Origin: DATDFB01 sp036522835
GTDB lineage: Bacteria > Acidobacteriota > Thermoanaerobaculia > Gp7-AA8
Reading direction: 5' to 3'
Assembly: GCA_036522835.1 (NCBI GenBank)
Contig: DATDFB010000320.1
Span: 1 to 22,584, forward strand
Length of the DNA stretch: 22,584 nt
Under the pieces are notes generated by a model. That model saw only the letters and a list, made by a program, of their open reading frames with translations, did not search any database and was not told where the DNA came from. Shown here piece by piece: positions 1 through 6,990 of the stretch; positions within the stretch are counted from its first letter, which is position 1; each line of letters starts with the position of its first letter. A program made the translations under genes and the position numbers.

Positions 1-36
1 CCGGCACGCCCCCCGCCGCTCCACGGGACAAGTATA

Positions 37-195
37 GGGGACAGGGAACGGGTGACAGGGGACAGGGAACGGGTGACAGGTCACAGGTCACGGGTCACAG
101 GTCACAGGTGATGCCCCTGGCGAGAACCCCCCACCTGTCACCCGTCACCTGTCACCCGTCACCCGTCACCTGTCACCCGTGACCTGTCACGCGTC
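37..195. repeat. Inverted array of 7-nt units (GGTCACA type)
   Basis: The first 250 bases hold no gene that I can support. From about 37 to 111 the sequence is a chain of 7-nt units (GGGACAG, GGAACGG, GTGACAG, GTCACAG, GTCACGG), including a 21-22 nt direct duplication at 37-58 and 58-79. After about 20 nt of unique sequence, 132-195 carries the complementary chain (CACCTGT, CACCCGT). The two arms could fold into a long imperfect hairpin upstream of the BON-protein gene. The variation CAGG/CGGG within units shows divergence after expansion. No promoter is convincing inside it. Confidence 0.9.
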
Positions 196-251
196 CCCCC
201 CTCCGGCATGGTCCGCCTGTTGCTGCACACCCCCACTCGAGGAGGACTGAC

Positions 252-683
252 ATGGCAGACCGCTATCGAGATTACGACCGCGACCGCGGCGGCCTCTACG
301 GCGGCCGCGACAGCCGCTGGCGCGACGACGTGGCCGGCTTCCGCGGCACCGGCTACCTCGGCGGCGACTACGGCATGCCGCGCACCGATCGCGATTGGAC
401 CGCGCGCGAGAGCGAGCCGATGCGCCCGTCGTACCGCGGGCGCGGTCCGAAGAACTACCGCCGCTCCGACCAGCGCATCCTGGAAGACGTCTGCGAGCGC
501 CTCGAGCGCGACGACCGCGTCGACGCCTCCGACGTCGAGGTCAACGTCAGCGAAGGCGTCGTCAGCATGACCGGCAGCGTCCCCGACCGCGAGATGAAGC
601 GGCGCGCCGAGGATTTGGCCGAGTCGTGCGGCGGCGTGCGCGACGTGCAGAACCAGATCCGCGTGGCGCGCAGCGACCGCTGA
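252..683 (+). CDS. BON-domain protein
   Basis: 143 residues. The N-terminal 65 residues are low-complexity and rich in Arg, Asp, Gly and Tyr. Then comes RGRGPKNYRRSD, followed by a BON domain at about 73-138 (helix, then strands around VEVNVSEGVVSMTGSV, then a second helix and VQNQIRV). BON domains are small alpha-beta modules associated with membranes, phospholipids or stress responses. No signal peptide is visible, so the protein is probably cytoplasmic or surface-associated from inside. The start is well supported: GAGGAGG at 239-245 lies 6 nt before the ATG. The stop overlaps the next start (TGATG), so it heads a translationally coupled operon ending with a metal transporter and two PRC-barrel-like proteins. 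Function beyond the domain is unknown. Confidence 0.9.
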   Translation: MADRYRDYDRDRGGLYGGRDSRWRDDVAGFRGTGYLGGDYGMPRTDRDWTARESEPMRPSYRGRGPKNYRRSDQRILEDVCERLERDDRVDASDVEVNVSEGVVSMTGSVPDREMKRRAEDLAESCGGVRDVQNQIRVARSDR

Positions 684-946
684 TGCGGACCGCCATCGCG
701 CTCGCCCTGCTCCTCGCCGCCTGCGGCACCAAGCCGCCGAAGGCGGAGCTGGAGAAGAAAACCGTCGACTCGTGGGAGGCCACCTTAGCGCTGGCGCGCG
801 ATGCCTACCGGCGCGGCGACGTCCCAAAACACATCGTCCGCAACGTCGCCGAGGCGGCCACTGAGGAGATCTCGAAAGAGGCGAAGGGGCATGAGGCGGC
901 GCGCGCCCTTGCCGCCGCGCACGACCTCGAAGAGCAGGCCCGATGA
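683..946 (+). CDS. Small predicted lipoprotein
   Basis: 87 residues. MRTAIALALLLAACG is a short lipoprotein signal with lipobox LAAC and the lipidated Cys at residue 14. The mature part is a charged, mostly helical segment of about 73 residues (KAELEKKTVDSWEATLALAR ... AARALAAAHDLEEQAR) with no domain I recognise. The ATG overlaps the BON stop, and the TGA overlaps the transporter start as ATGA, so it is coupled to both. It may be an envelope partner of the transporter, which is inference from position only. Confidence 0.82.
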   Translation: MRTAIALALLLAACGTKPPKAELEKKTVDSWEATLALARDAYRRGDVPKHIVRNVAEAATEEISKEAKGHEAARALAAAHDLEEQAR

Positions 947-2169
947 AGAGCAGCCTCCTCCAGATCGCCCTCGGCATCATCACCAGCATCGGCGGCTTTC
1001 TCGAAGTCGGCTCCATCGCCACCGCCGCGCAGGCCGGCGCCTCGTTCCGCTACGGCCTGATTTGGGCCATCGTCCTCGGCACGCTCTGCCTCGTCTTCCT
1101 CATCGAAATGTCGGGCCGCCTCGCCGCCGTGTCGGAGCACACCATCGCCGACGCCGTGCGCGAGCGCTTCGGCTTCGACTTCGCCATCTGGCCGCGCCTC
1201 GCGGAGCTCCTCGTCAACTACCTCGTCCTCGGAGCGGAGATCGGCGGCGTCTGCCTCGGGCTGAAGGTCCTCACCGGCATCGACGCGCGCTGGTGGGCCG
1301 TGCCGGTGGCGCTCATCCTCTGGTTCGCGCTCTGGGTGGGCACGCTCGACATCATCGAGAACGCCACCTCGATCCTCGGTCTCCTCACCATCGCCTTCGT
1401 CGTCGCCGCGGTGAAAATGCATCCCGACTGGATCCCGCTCGCGCGCGGCGCCGTCGCGCCGGTCTTTCCGCCGCGCAGCGAGAGCGGCCAGTATTGGTTC
1501 ACCGCCGTCAGCATCCTCGGCGCGACCATCAGCCCCTACATGTTCTACTTCTACTCCTCGGGCGCGGTGGAGGACGGGTGGAAAGAGAAAGACCTGCCGG
1601 CGAACCGCGTCACCGCGATCCTCGGCATGAGCTTCGGCGCGCTGATGTCGATCGGCGTCCTGGTCGTCTCGGCGCAGGTCTTCAACCCGCGCGGCATCGA
1701 CATCAAGCGCTACGAGCAGATCGCCCTCGTCCTCACCCCGGCGCTGCACCAGTGGGGCTGGCCGATCTTCGGCATCTCTCTCGCGGTCTGCTGCTTCGGC
1801 GCGGCCGTCGAGATCTCGCTCGCCAGCGCGTACTCGATGGCCCAGACCTTCGGCTGGAATTGGGGCGAGGATGAGAAGCCGGCCAGCCGCGCGCGCTTCT
1901 CGCTGACCTACACGATCCTGATTTTCCTCAGCATCATCCCGCTCCTCCTCGGCGTCGATCCGCTGAAGCAGACAATCGTCTCGATGGCGCTGACGGCCAT
2001 CGTCCTTCCGCTGGCGATCCTGCCGTTCCTCCTGCTGCTCAACGACGAGAAATTCGTCGGCACGCACCGCAACGGCCCGATCGGCAACGCCGTCGTGACG
2101 TTCACGATCTTCATGGCCGCGATCATCGCCATCGTCGCGGTGCCGCTGGAGATCGTCGGAGGAGGATGA
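943..2169 (+). CDS. Nramp-like divalent metal transporter with altered metal-site motifs
   Basis: 408 residues with about 11 hydrophobic segments and the Nramp fold signature. TM1 contains GGFLEVGSIATAAQAG and TM6 contains LGATISPYMFYFYS. Nramp proteins move Mn2+ or Fe2+ with protons using a TM1 DPGN motif and a TM6 Met in MPHN. By direct alignment of the motifs, DPGN reads E-V-G-S at residues 21-24, and the TM6 Met is Ser197 with His replaced by Tyr199. Loss of the selective Met is known from Nramp-related Mg2+ transporters, so harder ions such as Mg2+ are a possible substrate; this is inference. The gene starts in an ATGA overlap with the lipoprotein and overlaps the following PRC-like gene by 4 nt. 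It ends in a GGAGGAGG stretch that serves as the next ribosome-binding site. Confidence 0.88.
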   Translation: MKSSLLQIALGIITSIGGFLEVGSIATAAQAGASFRYGLIWAIVLGTLCLVFLIEMSGRLAAVSEHTIADAVRERFGFDFAIWPRLAELLVNYLVLGAEIGGVCLGLKVLTGIDARWWAVPVALILWFALWVGTLDIIENATSILGLLTIAFVVAAVKMHPDWIPLARGAVAPVFPPRSESGQYWFTAVSILGATISPYMFYFYSSGAVEDGWKEKDLPANRVTAILGMSFGALMSIGVLVVSAQVFNPRGIDIKRYEQIALVLTPALHQWGWPIFGISLAVCCFGAAVEISLASAYSMAQTFGWNWGEDEKPASRARFSLTYTILIFLSIIPLLLGVDPLKQTIVSMALTAIVLPLAILPFLLLLNDEKFVGTHRNGPIGNAVVTFTIFMAAIIAIVAVPLEIVGGG

Positions 2170-2537
2170 TGCCGCCGACGCACGCCACGCGCCTCGTCTC
2201 CGACGTCCTCGACAAGCAGCTCGTCCAGGGGCGGAAGAAGCTCGGCAAAGTCGACGGCCTCGTCATCGTGCTGCGCGAGGGGAAGCCGCCGCGCGTCGGC
2301 TACATCGAGTGCGGCACCGCCGTGGTGGCCCGGCGTCTGGGCCGCTGGTGCGAGCGGCTCGTGCTCGCGCTGAACCGCCGCTTCGGCGTGCGCGAGCACC
2401 CGCGCTACCGCATCCCATGGTCGAAAGTGAAGGAGATCGACATCAACGTCGAGGTCGAGCTCGACGAGCATCCGCTCCTGGCGTGGGAGGAGTGGCTGAG
2501 CAAGCATGTGGTTGGAAGGATTCCGTTCGCGAAATGA
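2166..2537 (+). CDS. PRC-barrel-like protein 1
   Basis: 123 residues (the second ATG at 2169 gives 122). It shows the PRC-barrel pattern: an opening LVSDVLDKQLVQGRKKLGKV strand pair, a beta segment LVIVLREGKPPRVGYIECG, a basic helical insert (about 50-75), then YRIPWSKVKEIDINVEVELD, where IPWxxV is typical of the last barrel strand. PRC barrels act as small regulatory or docking modules and are found beside or fused to Mg2+ transport proteins. A GGAGGAGG sequence at 2158-2165 precedes the ATGs; 2169 gives the better spacing. It overlaps the Nramp-like gene by 4 nt and the next gene by 4 nt. It is likely a cytosolic accessory of the transporter (inference). Confidence 0.72.
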   Translation: MMPPTHATRLVSDVLDKQLVQGRKKLGKVDGLVIVLREGKPPRVGYIECGTAVVARRLGRWCERLVLALNRRFGVREHPRYRIPWSKVKEIDINVEVELDEHPLLAWEEWLSKHVVGRIPFAK

Positions 2538-2830
2538 GCGCCGAGGTCAACGTCGAGCTGCTGATCGGCCGCAAGGTCTTCGACGAAGGCGGCAAGGCCA
2601 TCGGCCGCATCGAGGAGATCCTCGCCGTCGAAAAAGGCGACGACCTCGTGGTGAGCGAGTACCACGTCGGCACCGAGGGGTTGATCGAGCGGCTCTCCGT
2701 CTACCACTTTGGCCTCGGACTGCTGCGCTTCCTCGGAGCGCGCGGCCACCTGGACGATCCGAAGCGGATCCCCTGGCAGGAGCTCGACCTCAGCGATCCG
2801 CAGAAGCCGGTGTGGCGCCGCAATCGGTAG
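2534..2830 (+). CDS. PRC-barrel-like protein 2
   Basis: 98 residues, starting at the ATGA overlap with the preceding PRC-like gene. NVELLIGRKVFDEGGKAIGR is a standard PRC-barrel opening. IEEILAVEKGDDLVVSEYHVG and RIPWQELDLSDPQKPVWRR form the rest. It is the last gene of the operon. Its final 41 nt overlap the end of the convergent treZ gene. Together the two PRC-like proteins could form a regulatory pair for the Nramp-like transporter; no direct evidence for contact is in the sequence. A longer upstream frame exists but lies inside the previous gene, so the ATG at 2534 is preferred. Confidence 0.78.
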   Translation: MSAEVNVELLIGRKVFDEGGKAIGRIEEILAVEKGDDLVVSEYHVGTEGLIERLSVYHFGLGLLRFLGARGHLDDPKRIPWQELDLSDPQKPVWRRNR

Positions 2831-4535
2831 GGGCGCACGGCGTGCGCCCGAGCACGACCGCGGCGTGCCCCGGCACAGACCACAATGCCGTCATCGCGTC
2901 GCCGCTCGACCAGACCGGAGTCCAGTCGCCGGCGAGGAGCGGCTCGTTGGCGGGATCGACGTCGACGGCGCCGCCGAGGTTCACGAGCAGGAGGCGCGAC
3001 TCGAAGCGGAGGACGAAGAGCGCGTCGCGGACGACGGCGGCGCCGAGGAGCGCTTCGTCGCGCCGCATCCGCAAGAGGTCGCGGTGAAACGCGAGCGCCT
3101 CTTCGTCGCGCCGGCTCCAATCGAGCTTGCTCGCGAGAAACGTCTCCATCGCGTGCGGGAGCGCCGTTGTCTTCGTGTCGATGCTCGGAAACTGCGTCAG
3201 GAACTCGCGCCGCCCCTTCGCCACGGCCTCGGCGAGCTCCGGCTTGTGATCGGCGAAGTAGAGAAACGGCGTCGACGCGGCGAACTCCTGTCCCTGAAAC
3301 AGCATCGGTGTCTGCGGCGCGAGAAGGAGCAGCGCCGTCAGCGCGCGGACGTCGTCGCGCGACGCGATCTGATGAATGCGCTCGCCGCGCGCGGAGTTCG
3401 CGACCTGATCGTGATTCTGCAAGTAGCAGATGAACCGCCGCGCCCCGAGGCCGCGGGACGGCGTGCCGCGGTTGTTCTTCTGCCACGAGTACCACTGCCC
3501 CTGGTACAAAAACCCGCTCGTGGCCATGGCCGCGAATTCGTTCGGCGTGCCGAGGTAGTCGGTGTAGTAGGCCTCGCGGCGGCCGGTGAGCGCGACCATC
3601 GCGCTGTGATGCCAGTCGTCGTTCCAGAGCGCGTCGAGGCCGTACTCCGTCAAGAGACGCACGTCCTGCGGCTCGTTCTCGGCGACGACGTGGATGCGGC
3701 GGCCCTTCGCCGCCTCGCGCGCGCGGCGGGCGATGAGCGCGATCACGTGCTCTTCGCTGGCGTCGTGGATCGACTGCGTGGCGTCGAGGCGGAGGCCGTC
3801 GAGGCGAAACTCGTCGATCCAGTACGCGGCGTTCTCGCTGACGAATTCGCGCACGGCGGCGGAGCCGTCGCCGTCGTAGTTGATCGCCTCGCCCCACTCG
3901 TTCTCGTACGTTTTGGTGAAGTACGTGCTCGAGAACTGTCCGAGGTAGCAGCCGTCGGGGCCGAAGTGGTTGTAGACGACGTCGAGCATCACGCCGATCC
4001 CGAGGGCGTGCGCGGCGTCGACGAAGGCGCGGACGTCGTCGGGCGCGCCGTAGAGCCGCGTCGGCGCCCAGAGGTCGACGCCGTCGTAGCCCCAGCCGAA
4101 GCGGCCGGGAAAGTCGCTCACTGGCATGACCTCGAGCATCGTCACGCCGACGTCGCGCAGCAGCGGGAGCTTTTCGATCGCGGCGCGGAACGTGCCTTCG
4201 GGCGTGAACGTGCCGACGTGCATCTCGTAGATCACGAGCCGCTCGATGGCCGGATTCGCGTGCCGCCACGCGTACGCGGGATCGACGACCATCGACGGCC
4301 CGTGCGGCCCCTCGGGCTGGAAGCGCGACGCGGGATCGGGATACTCGCCGAGCTTGTACAGCGTGCCGGCGCGCGCGTGCTCGACGAGGCCGGCGAAGTA
4401 GCCGTCGCCATCGCGCTGGAGCGGGAATTCGCGTCCGTCGATGACGACGGCAAGCGACTCCCGCGCCGGAGCCCAGACGCGAACGTGCACGCCGCCGTCG
4501 ATGAGCTCCGCGCCGATGGGATAGCGGCGTTGCAT
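2790..4535 (-). CDS. treZ: Malto-oligosyltrehalose trehalohydrolase
   Basis: 581 residues, a normal size for TreZ. The enzyme cleaves maltooligosyl-trehalose to release trehalose in the cytoplasm. It has an N-terminal beta-sandwich (about 1-95, with VHVRVWAPARESLAVV), then a GH13 TIM barrel with region I DVVYNHFG (185-192), region II GLRLDATQSI with nucleophile Asp251, region III VAENEP with acid/base Glu286, and region IV NHDQVAN with Asp376. YEMHVGTFTPEGTF (103-116) is the family signature. The partner TreY and a glycogen debranching enzyme are not in the window. The start at 4535 has GGAG directly against the ATG, so initiation signals are unclear. The 3' end overlaps the convergent PRC-like gene by 41 nt. 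The last 16 or so residues look like an unstructured tail. Confidence 0.96.
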   Translation of the reverse strand: MQRRYPIGAELIDGGVHVRVWAPARESLAVVIDGREFPLQRDGDGYFAGLVEHARAGTLYKLGEYPDPASRFQPEGPHGPSMVVDPAYAWRHANPAIERLVIYEMHVGTFTPEGTFRAAIEKLPLLRDVGVTMLEVMPVSDFPGRFGWGYDGVDLWAPTRLYGAPDDVRAFVDAAHALGIGVMLDVVYNHFGPDGCYLGQFSSTYFTKTYENEWGEAINYDGDGSAAVREFVSENAAYWIDEFRLDGLRLDATQSIHDASEEHVIALIARRAREAAKGRRIHVVAENEPQDVRLLTEYGLDALWNDDWHHSAMVALTGRREAYYTDYLGTPNEFAAMATSGFLYQGQWYSWQKNNRGTPSRGLGARRFICYLQNHDQVANSARGERIHQIASRDDVRALTALLLLAPQTPMLFQGQEFAASTPFLYFADHKPELAEAVAKGRREFLTQFPSIDTKTTALPHAMETFLASKLDWSRRDEEALAFHRDLLRMRRDEALLGAAVVRDALFVLRFESRLLLVNLGGAVDVDPANEPLLAGDWTPVWSSGDAMTALWSVPGHAAVVLGRTPCAPTDCGATPASADR

Positions 4536-4562
4536 CTCCGGACGAGTCGTGCAAGCGAAGGG

Positions 4563-4685
4563 CCTTCTCCCCGCGAGCGGGGAGAAGGTGCGGCGAAGCC
4601 GCGGATGAGGGGCGCGTACTTCCCAACGCGCGGCCCCTCACCCGGCCCTTCGGGCCACCCTCTCCCCGCCGACGCGGGGCGAGGG
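4563..4685. repeat. REP-like palindromic element, halves in swapped order
   Basis: This fills most of the 167-nt spacer between divergent treZ and the CoA-synthetase gene. 4563-4588 is a perfect hairpin (CCTTCTCCCC/GGGGAGAAGG). It is followed by a TGCGGCGAAGCCGC hairpin and GATGAGGGG (to 4612). After a 21-nt spacer with its own inverted ends, 4634-4685 carries CCCCTCACCC, the GGCCCTTCGGGCC hairpin and CCCTCTCCCC...GGGGCGAGGG. Compared with the complete copies elsewhere, the 3' half precedes the 5' half. No treZ promoter is visible in the spacer. Confidence 0.9.
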
Positions 4686-4690
4686 ACCTA

Positions 4691-4696
4691 TATCAT
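4691..4696 (+). promoter_or_regulatory. Possible -10 box for a leaderless transcript
   Basis: TATCAT lies exactly 6 nt before the GTG start at 4703, and no Shine-Dalgarno sequence sits at normal distance. A -10 box this close would put transcription start at the start codon. No good -35 box is visible. The same geometry occurs before ksgA and vapB. Confidence 0.4.
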
Positions 4697-4702
4697 CGCC
4701 CC

Positions 4703-6070
4703 GTGAATCTCCTCCACCTCTTCGACTACTCGCTCGTAGGGCGTGCGGACGACGCCGCGCTGGAGTGGGCGGGGGAGACGCTCACCTTCGGCGAGATCGA
4801 GCGCCGCAGCAACCGCGTGGCGAACGCGCTGCGGGCGCGCGGCTTCGCCAAGGGCGACCGCCTCTGCGTCCACCTCGCCAACCGCGTCGAGCTGATCGAC
4901 CTCTTCCTGGCCTGCGTGAAGCTCGGCGTGATCTTCGTCCCCATCAACGTCCTCTATCGCGAGCGCGAGCTCGCGCACATCACGTCCGATGCCGAGCCGC
5001 GCGAGCTCATCACCGCGGAGACCCTGCCGGAGCCGGCGGACGACGACACGCGCCCGCGGACGGAGCTCGACGGCGACGACCCCGCCGCGATCATCTACAC
5101 CTCCGGCACGACGGGCGCGTCGAAGGGCGCCGTCCTCACGCACAACAACTTCCTGGCGAACGCGGTGAATCTCCTCGCGGCGTGGCAGATCACGCGCGCC
5201 GACCGCTTCCTCCTCCCGCTCCCGCTCTTCCACATCCACGCCCTCGGCAACGGGCTGCACTGCTGGCTCGTCAGCGGCTGCCGCATGCGTCTCCTGGAGC
5301 GCTTCGACCACCGCAGCGCGACGGCGGAGCTGCTCGACTTCCGGCCGACGCTCGTCTTCGGCGTGCCGACGGTGTACGTGCGCCTGCTCGACACGCCGCC
5401 CGACGCCGCGCGCGAGATCGGCGAGGCGATGCGCCTCTTCGTCTCCGGCTCGGCGCCGCTGCCGCCGCAGGTGCTCGAGCAGTTCCGCGCGCTCTTCGGC
5501 CACACGATCCTGGAGCGCTACGGGATGACCGAGACGTTCATGACGCTCAGCAATCCGTACGTTGGCGAGCGCCGCGCCGGCACGGTCGGATTTCCGCTGC
5601 CCGGCGTGTCGGCGCGCATCGTCGACGGCGAGCTATTCGTGAAGTCGCCGACGCTCTTCGCCGGCTACTGGCGCCGCCCCGAGGCGACGGCCGCCGCGTT
5701 CGACGACGGCTGGTTCCGCACCGGTGATCTGGCGGAGCGCTCCCCCGACGGCTACGTCACGCTGAAGGGCCGCAAGAGCGATCTGATCATCTCCGGCGGC
5801 TTCAACATCTATCCGCGCGAGATCGAGGAGTTTCTGCTCGAGCAGCCGGAGGTCGACGAGGGCGCGGTGGTGGGCGTGCCCGACGCCGTGCGCGGCGAGC
5901 TGCCGGTAGCCTTCGTCGTCGGCGAGATCGACGAAGAGGAGCTCGCGCGCCGCTGCCGCGAGGAGCTGGCCTCGTTCAAGGTGCCGCGGCGCTTCGTCCG
6001 CGTGGACGCGCTGCCGCGCACGGCGCTGGGGAAGGTGCAGAAGCATTTGTTGCGGTTCTTGGGTTCTTAG
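4703..6070 (+). CDS. Acyl-CoA / malonyl-CoA synthetase-like enzyme (ANL family)
   Basis: 455 residues with a GTG start; this is short for the family (about 500). The enzyme activates a carboxylic acid with ATP and then forms a CoA thioester. Motifs are the P-loop YTSGTTGASKGAVLTH (132-147), the core RYGMTET (272-278), GWFRTGDLA (336-344), the hinge GRKSDLIISGGFNIYPREIEE and the C-terminal catalytic Lys444 in TALGKVQK. The sequence has the flavour of MatB-type malonyl-CoA synthetases or short acyl-CoA ligases; the acid substrate cannot be set from motifs alone. There is no obvious Shine-Dalgarno, but a TATCAT box lies 6 nt upstream. The last residues (LRFLGS and the stop) are read from the first units of an 8-nt repeat array. 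Confidence 0.9.
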   Translation: MNLLHLFDYSLVGRADDAALEWAGETLTFGEIERRSNRVANALRARGFAKGDRLCVHLANRVELIDLFLACVKLGVIFVPINVLYRERELAHITSDAEPRELITAETLPEPADDDTRPRTELDGDDPAAIIYTSGTTGASKGAVLTHNNFLANAVNLLAAWQITRADRFLLPLPLFHIHALGNGLHCWLVSGCRMRLLERFDHRSATAELLDFRPTLVFGVPTVYVRLLDTPPDAAREIGEAMRLFVSGSAPLPPQVLEQFRALFGHTILERYGMTETFMTLSNPYVGERRAGTVGFPLPGVSARIVDGELFVKSPTLFAGYWRRPEATAAAFDDGWFRTGDLAERSPDGYVTLKGRKSDLIISGGFNIYPREIEEFLLEQPEVDEGAVVGVPDAVRGELPVAFVVGEIDEEELARRCREELASFKVPRRFVRVDALPRTALGKVQKHLLRFLGS

Positions 6071-6169
6071 GTTCTTAGGTTCTTAGGTTGTTCGATTCGC
6101 GCTAAGGCGCAGCCAGTGCTTAAATCTGAAGAACATAAGAACCTAAGAACCCAAGAACCTAAGAACCCG
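6053..6169. repeat. Inverted array of 8-nt units (GGTTCTTA)
   Basis: The left arm, about 6053-6093, is GGTTCTTG, GGTTCTTA (three times) and GGTTGTTC. The right arm, about 6130-6168, is the complement, AAGAACAT, AAGAACCT, AAGAACCC, AAGAACCT, AAGAACCC. About 36 nt of unique sequence lies between. The arms can pair imperfectly. The left arm covers the stop codon of the CoA-synthetase gene, and the right arm ends 4 nt before the ATG of the secreted-protein gene. It may work as a terminator-like or mRNA-end hairpin, but lacks a T-run. Confidence 0.9.
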
Positions 6170-6172
6170 CGC

Positions 6173-6697
6173 ATGCGAAACCTCACCATCGCAATCCTCC
6201 TCCTCACCCTCCCCCTCGCCGCCGATGAGGCCGCGAAGCGCGCCAAGATCCACACGATGCTCTCCATCGTCGGCGCCGACTTTCCCGACGGCTCGAAGCA
6301 ATTCGCTGCGTTCGACGAGAACATGGACGAGATCCAGGTCGACGCCGCGATCGCCTTCTTCACCAGCGACGCCGGGCGGCAGTTTCTCCTCGCCTCGCGC
6401 GGCGCGCAGAAGCAGACGATGAAGAAGCTCGACGAGACGCTCGAGCAGTCGCGCAAGAAACGCGTGATGAATGAGCTCAAGCGCCTCGACCAGGAGATCG
6501 AAGGGCCGGATATTCCGATCGTCGACCCGTGGGGCACGCCGTACAAGGTCGTTCAGGGCGGCGGCGCGCACCGGCGCTACGTGTCCGCGGGGCCGGACGG
6601 GAAGTTCTCTCCGGACTCGCTGAAGGTAGGGACGAGGAAGGGCGACTTCGGCGACGACTACATCTTCGAGGATGGCGAGTTCGTGAACGTGCCGTGA
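6173..6697 (+). CDS. Secreted protein with DUF2059-like middle and GspG-like C-terminal motif
   Basis: 174 residues. MRNLTIAILLLTLPLAADEA is a clear signal peptide, which is why the ATG at 6173 is chosen over an in-frame ATG at 6116 that would translate the repeat array. The middle contains AAIAFFTSDAGRQFLLAS (58-75), reminiscent of the FYxSPxGRxF pattern of DUF2059 proteins. The C-terminus has VDPWGTPYKVV (117-127) and VSAGPDGKFSPDS (137-149), like the C-terminal domain of type II pseudopilin GspG, where DPWGxPY and SxGxDG are hallmarks. The hydrophobic N-methylated pilin helix of GspG is absent. It is exported and may use the GspG-like fold for calcium binding or assembly; true function is unknown. 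Confidence 0.82.
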   Translation: MRNLTIAILLLTLPLAADEAAKRAKIHTMLSIVGADFPDGSKQFAAFDENMDEIQVDAAIAFFTSDAGRQFLLASRGAQKQTMKKLDETLEQSRKKRVMNELKRLDQEIEGPDIPIVDPWGTPYKVVQGGGAHRRYVSAGPDGKFSPDSLKVGTRKGDFGDDYIFEDGEFVNVP

Positions 6698-6723
6698 CAC
6701 AGTCTCCGTGTTACCTTGTAAAC

Positions 6724-6990
6724 GTGAAACGGACAAAAGCGGCTGGCAACCGCCGCAACGTCACTCTGAGCTTGCCGGCGGATCTCCTTCGCCGTGCCCG
6801 TCATCTTGCTGTGGTGCGAGGCGTGTCTTTGTCGCGAATGCTTGCCGAGGAGCTCGAGAGCCTAGTCGCCAAAGAAGACCAGTACGAGGCAGCGCAAAAG
6901 CGTCTCCTCGCAAGAATGCGAAAAGGTTTCAAGCTCGGTCTCAAGGATGGACGTGTTCCTTGGACGCGCGACGAGCTTCATGAGCGTTGA
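6724..6990 (+). CDS. VapB-type antitoxin (ribbon-helix-helix)
   Basis: 88 residues from a GTG start. NVTLSLPADLLRRARHLA is a ribbon-helix-helix DNA-binding pattern: one beta strand followed by helix A. RGVSLSRMLAEELE forms helix B, and a basic C-terminal tail probably wraps the toxin. It would neutralise the VapC-like nuclease encoded directly downstream and repress the pair's own promoter. The start has no Shine-Dalgarno, but a TACCTT box lies 6 nt upstream, so the mRNA may be leaderless. The end overlaps the toxin gene by 11 nt. Base composition falls to roughly 57% GC here, below its neighbours, which suggests acquisition. Confidence 0.85.
   Translation: MKRTKAAGNRRNVTLSLPADLLRRARHLAVVRGVSLSRMLAEELESLVAKEDQYEAAQKRLLARMRKGFKLGLKDGRVPWTRDELHER

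Noticed and set aside
37..195. CRISPR array
   Set aside because: Units are 7 nt with no unique spacers, the second half is inverted, and there are no cas genes in the window.
4563..4685. Rho-independent terminators in the REP-like hairpins
   Set aside because: Stems are strong but no T-run follows any of them on either strand. They could still influence mRNA ends, but I cannot call them terminators.
2701..4706. Two long open frames (646 and 665 codons) over treZ
   Set aside because: Both are frame shadows of treZ. They show Arg-rich or Val/Ala-rich sequence without motifs, and they run through the REP-like repeat.
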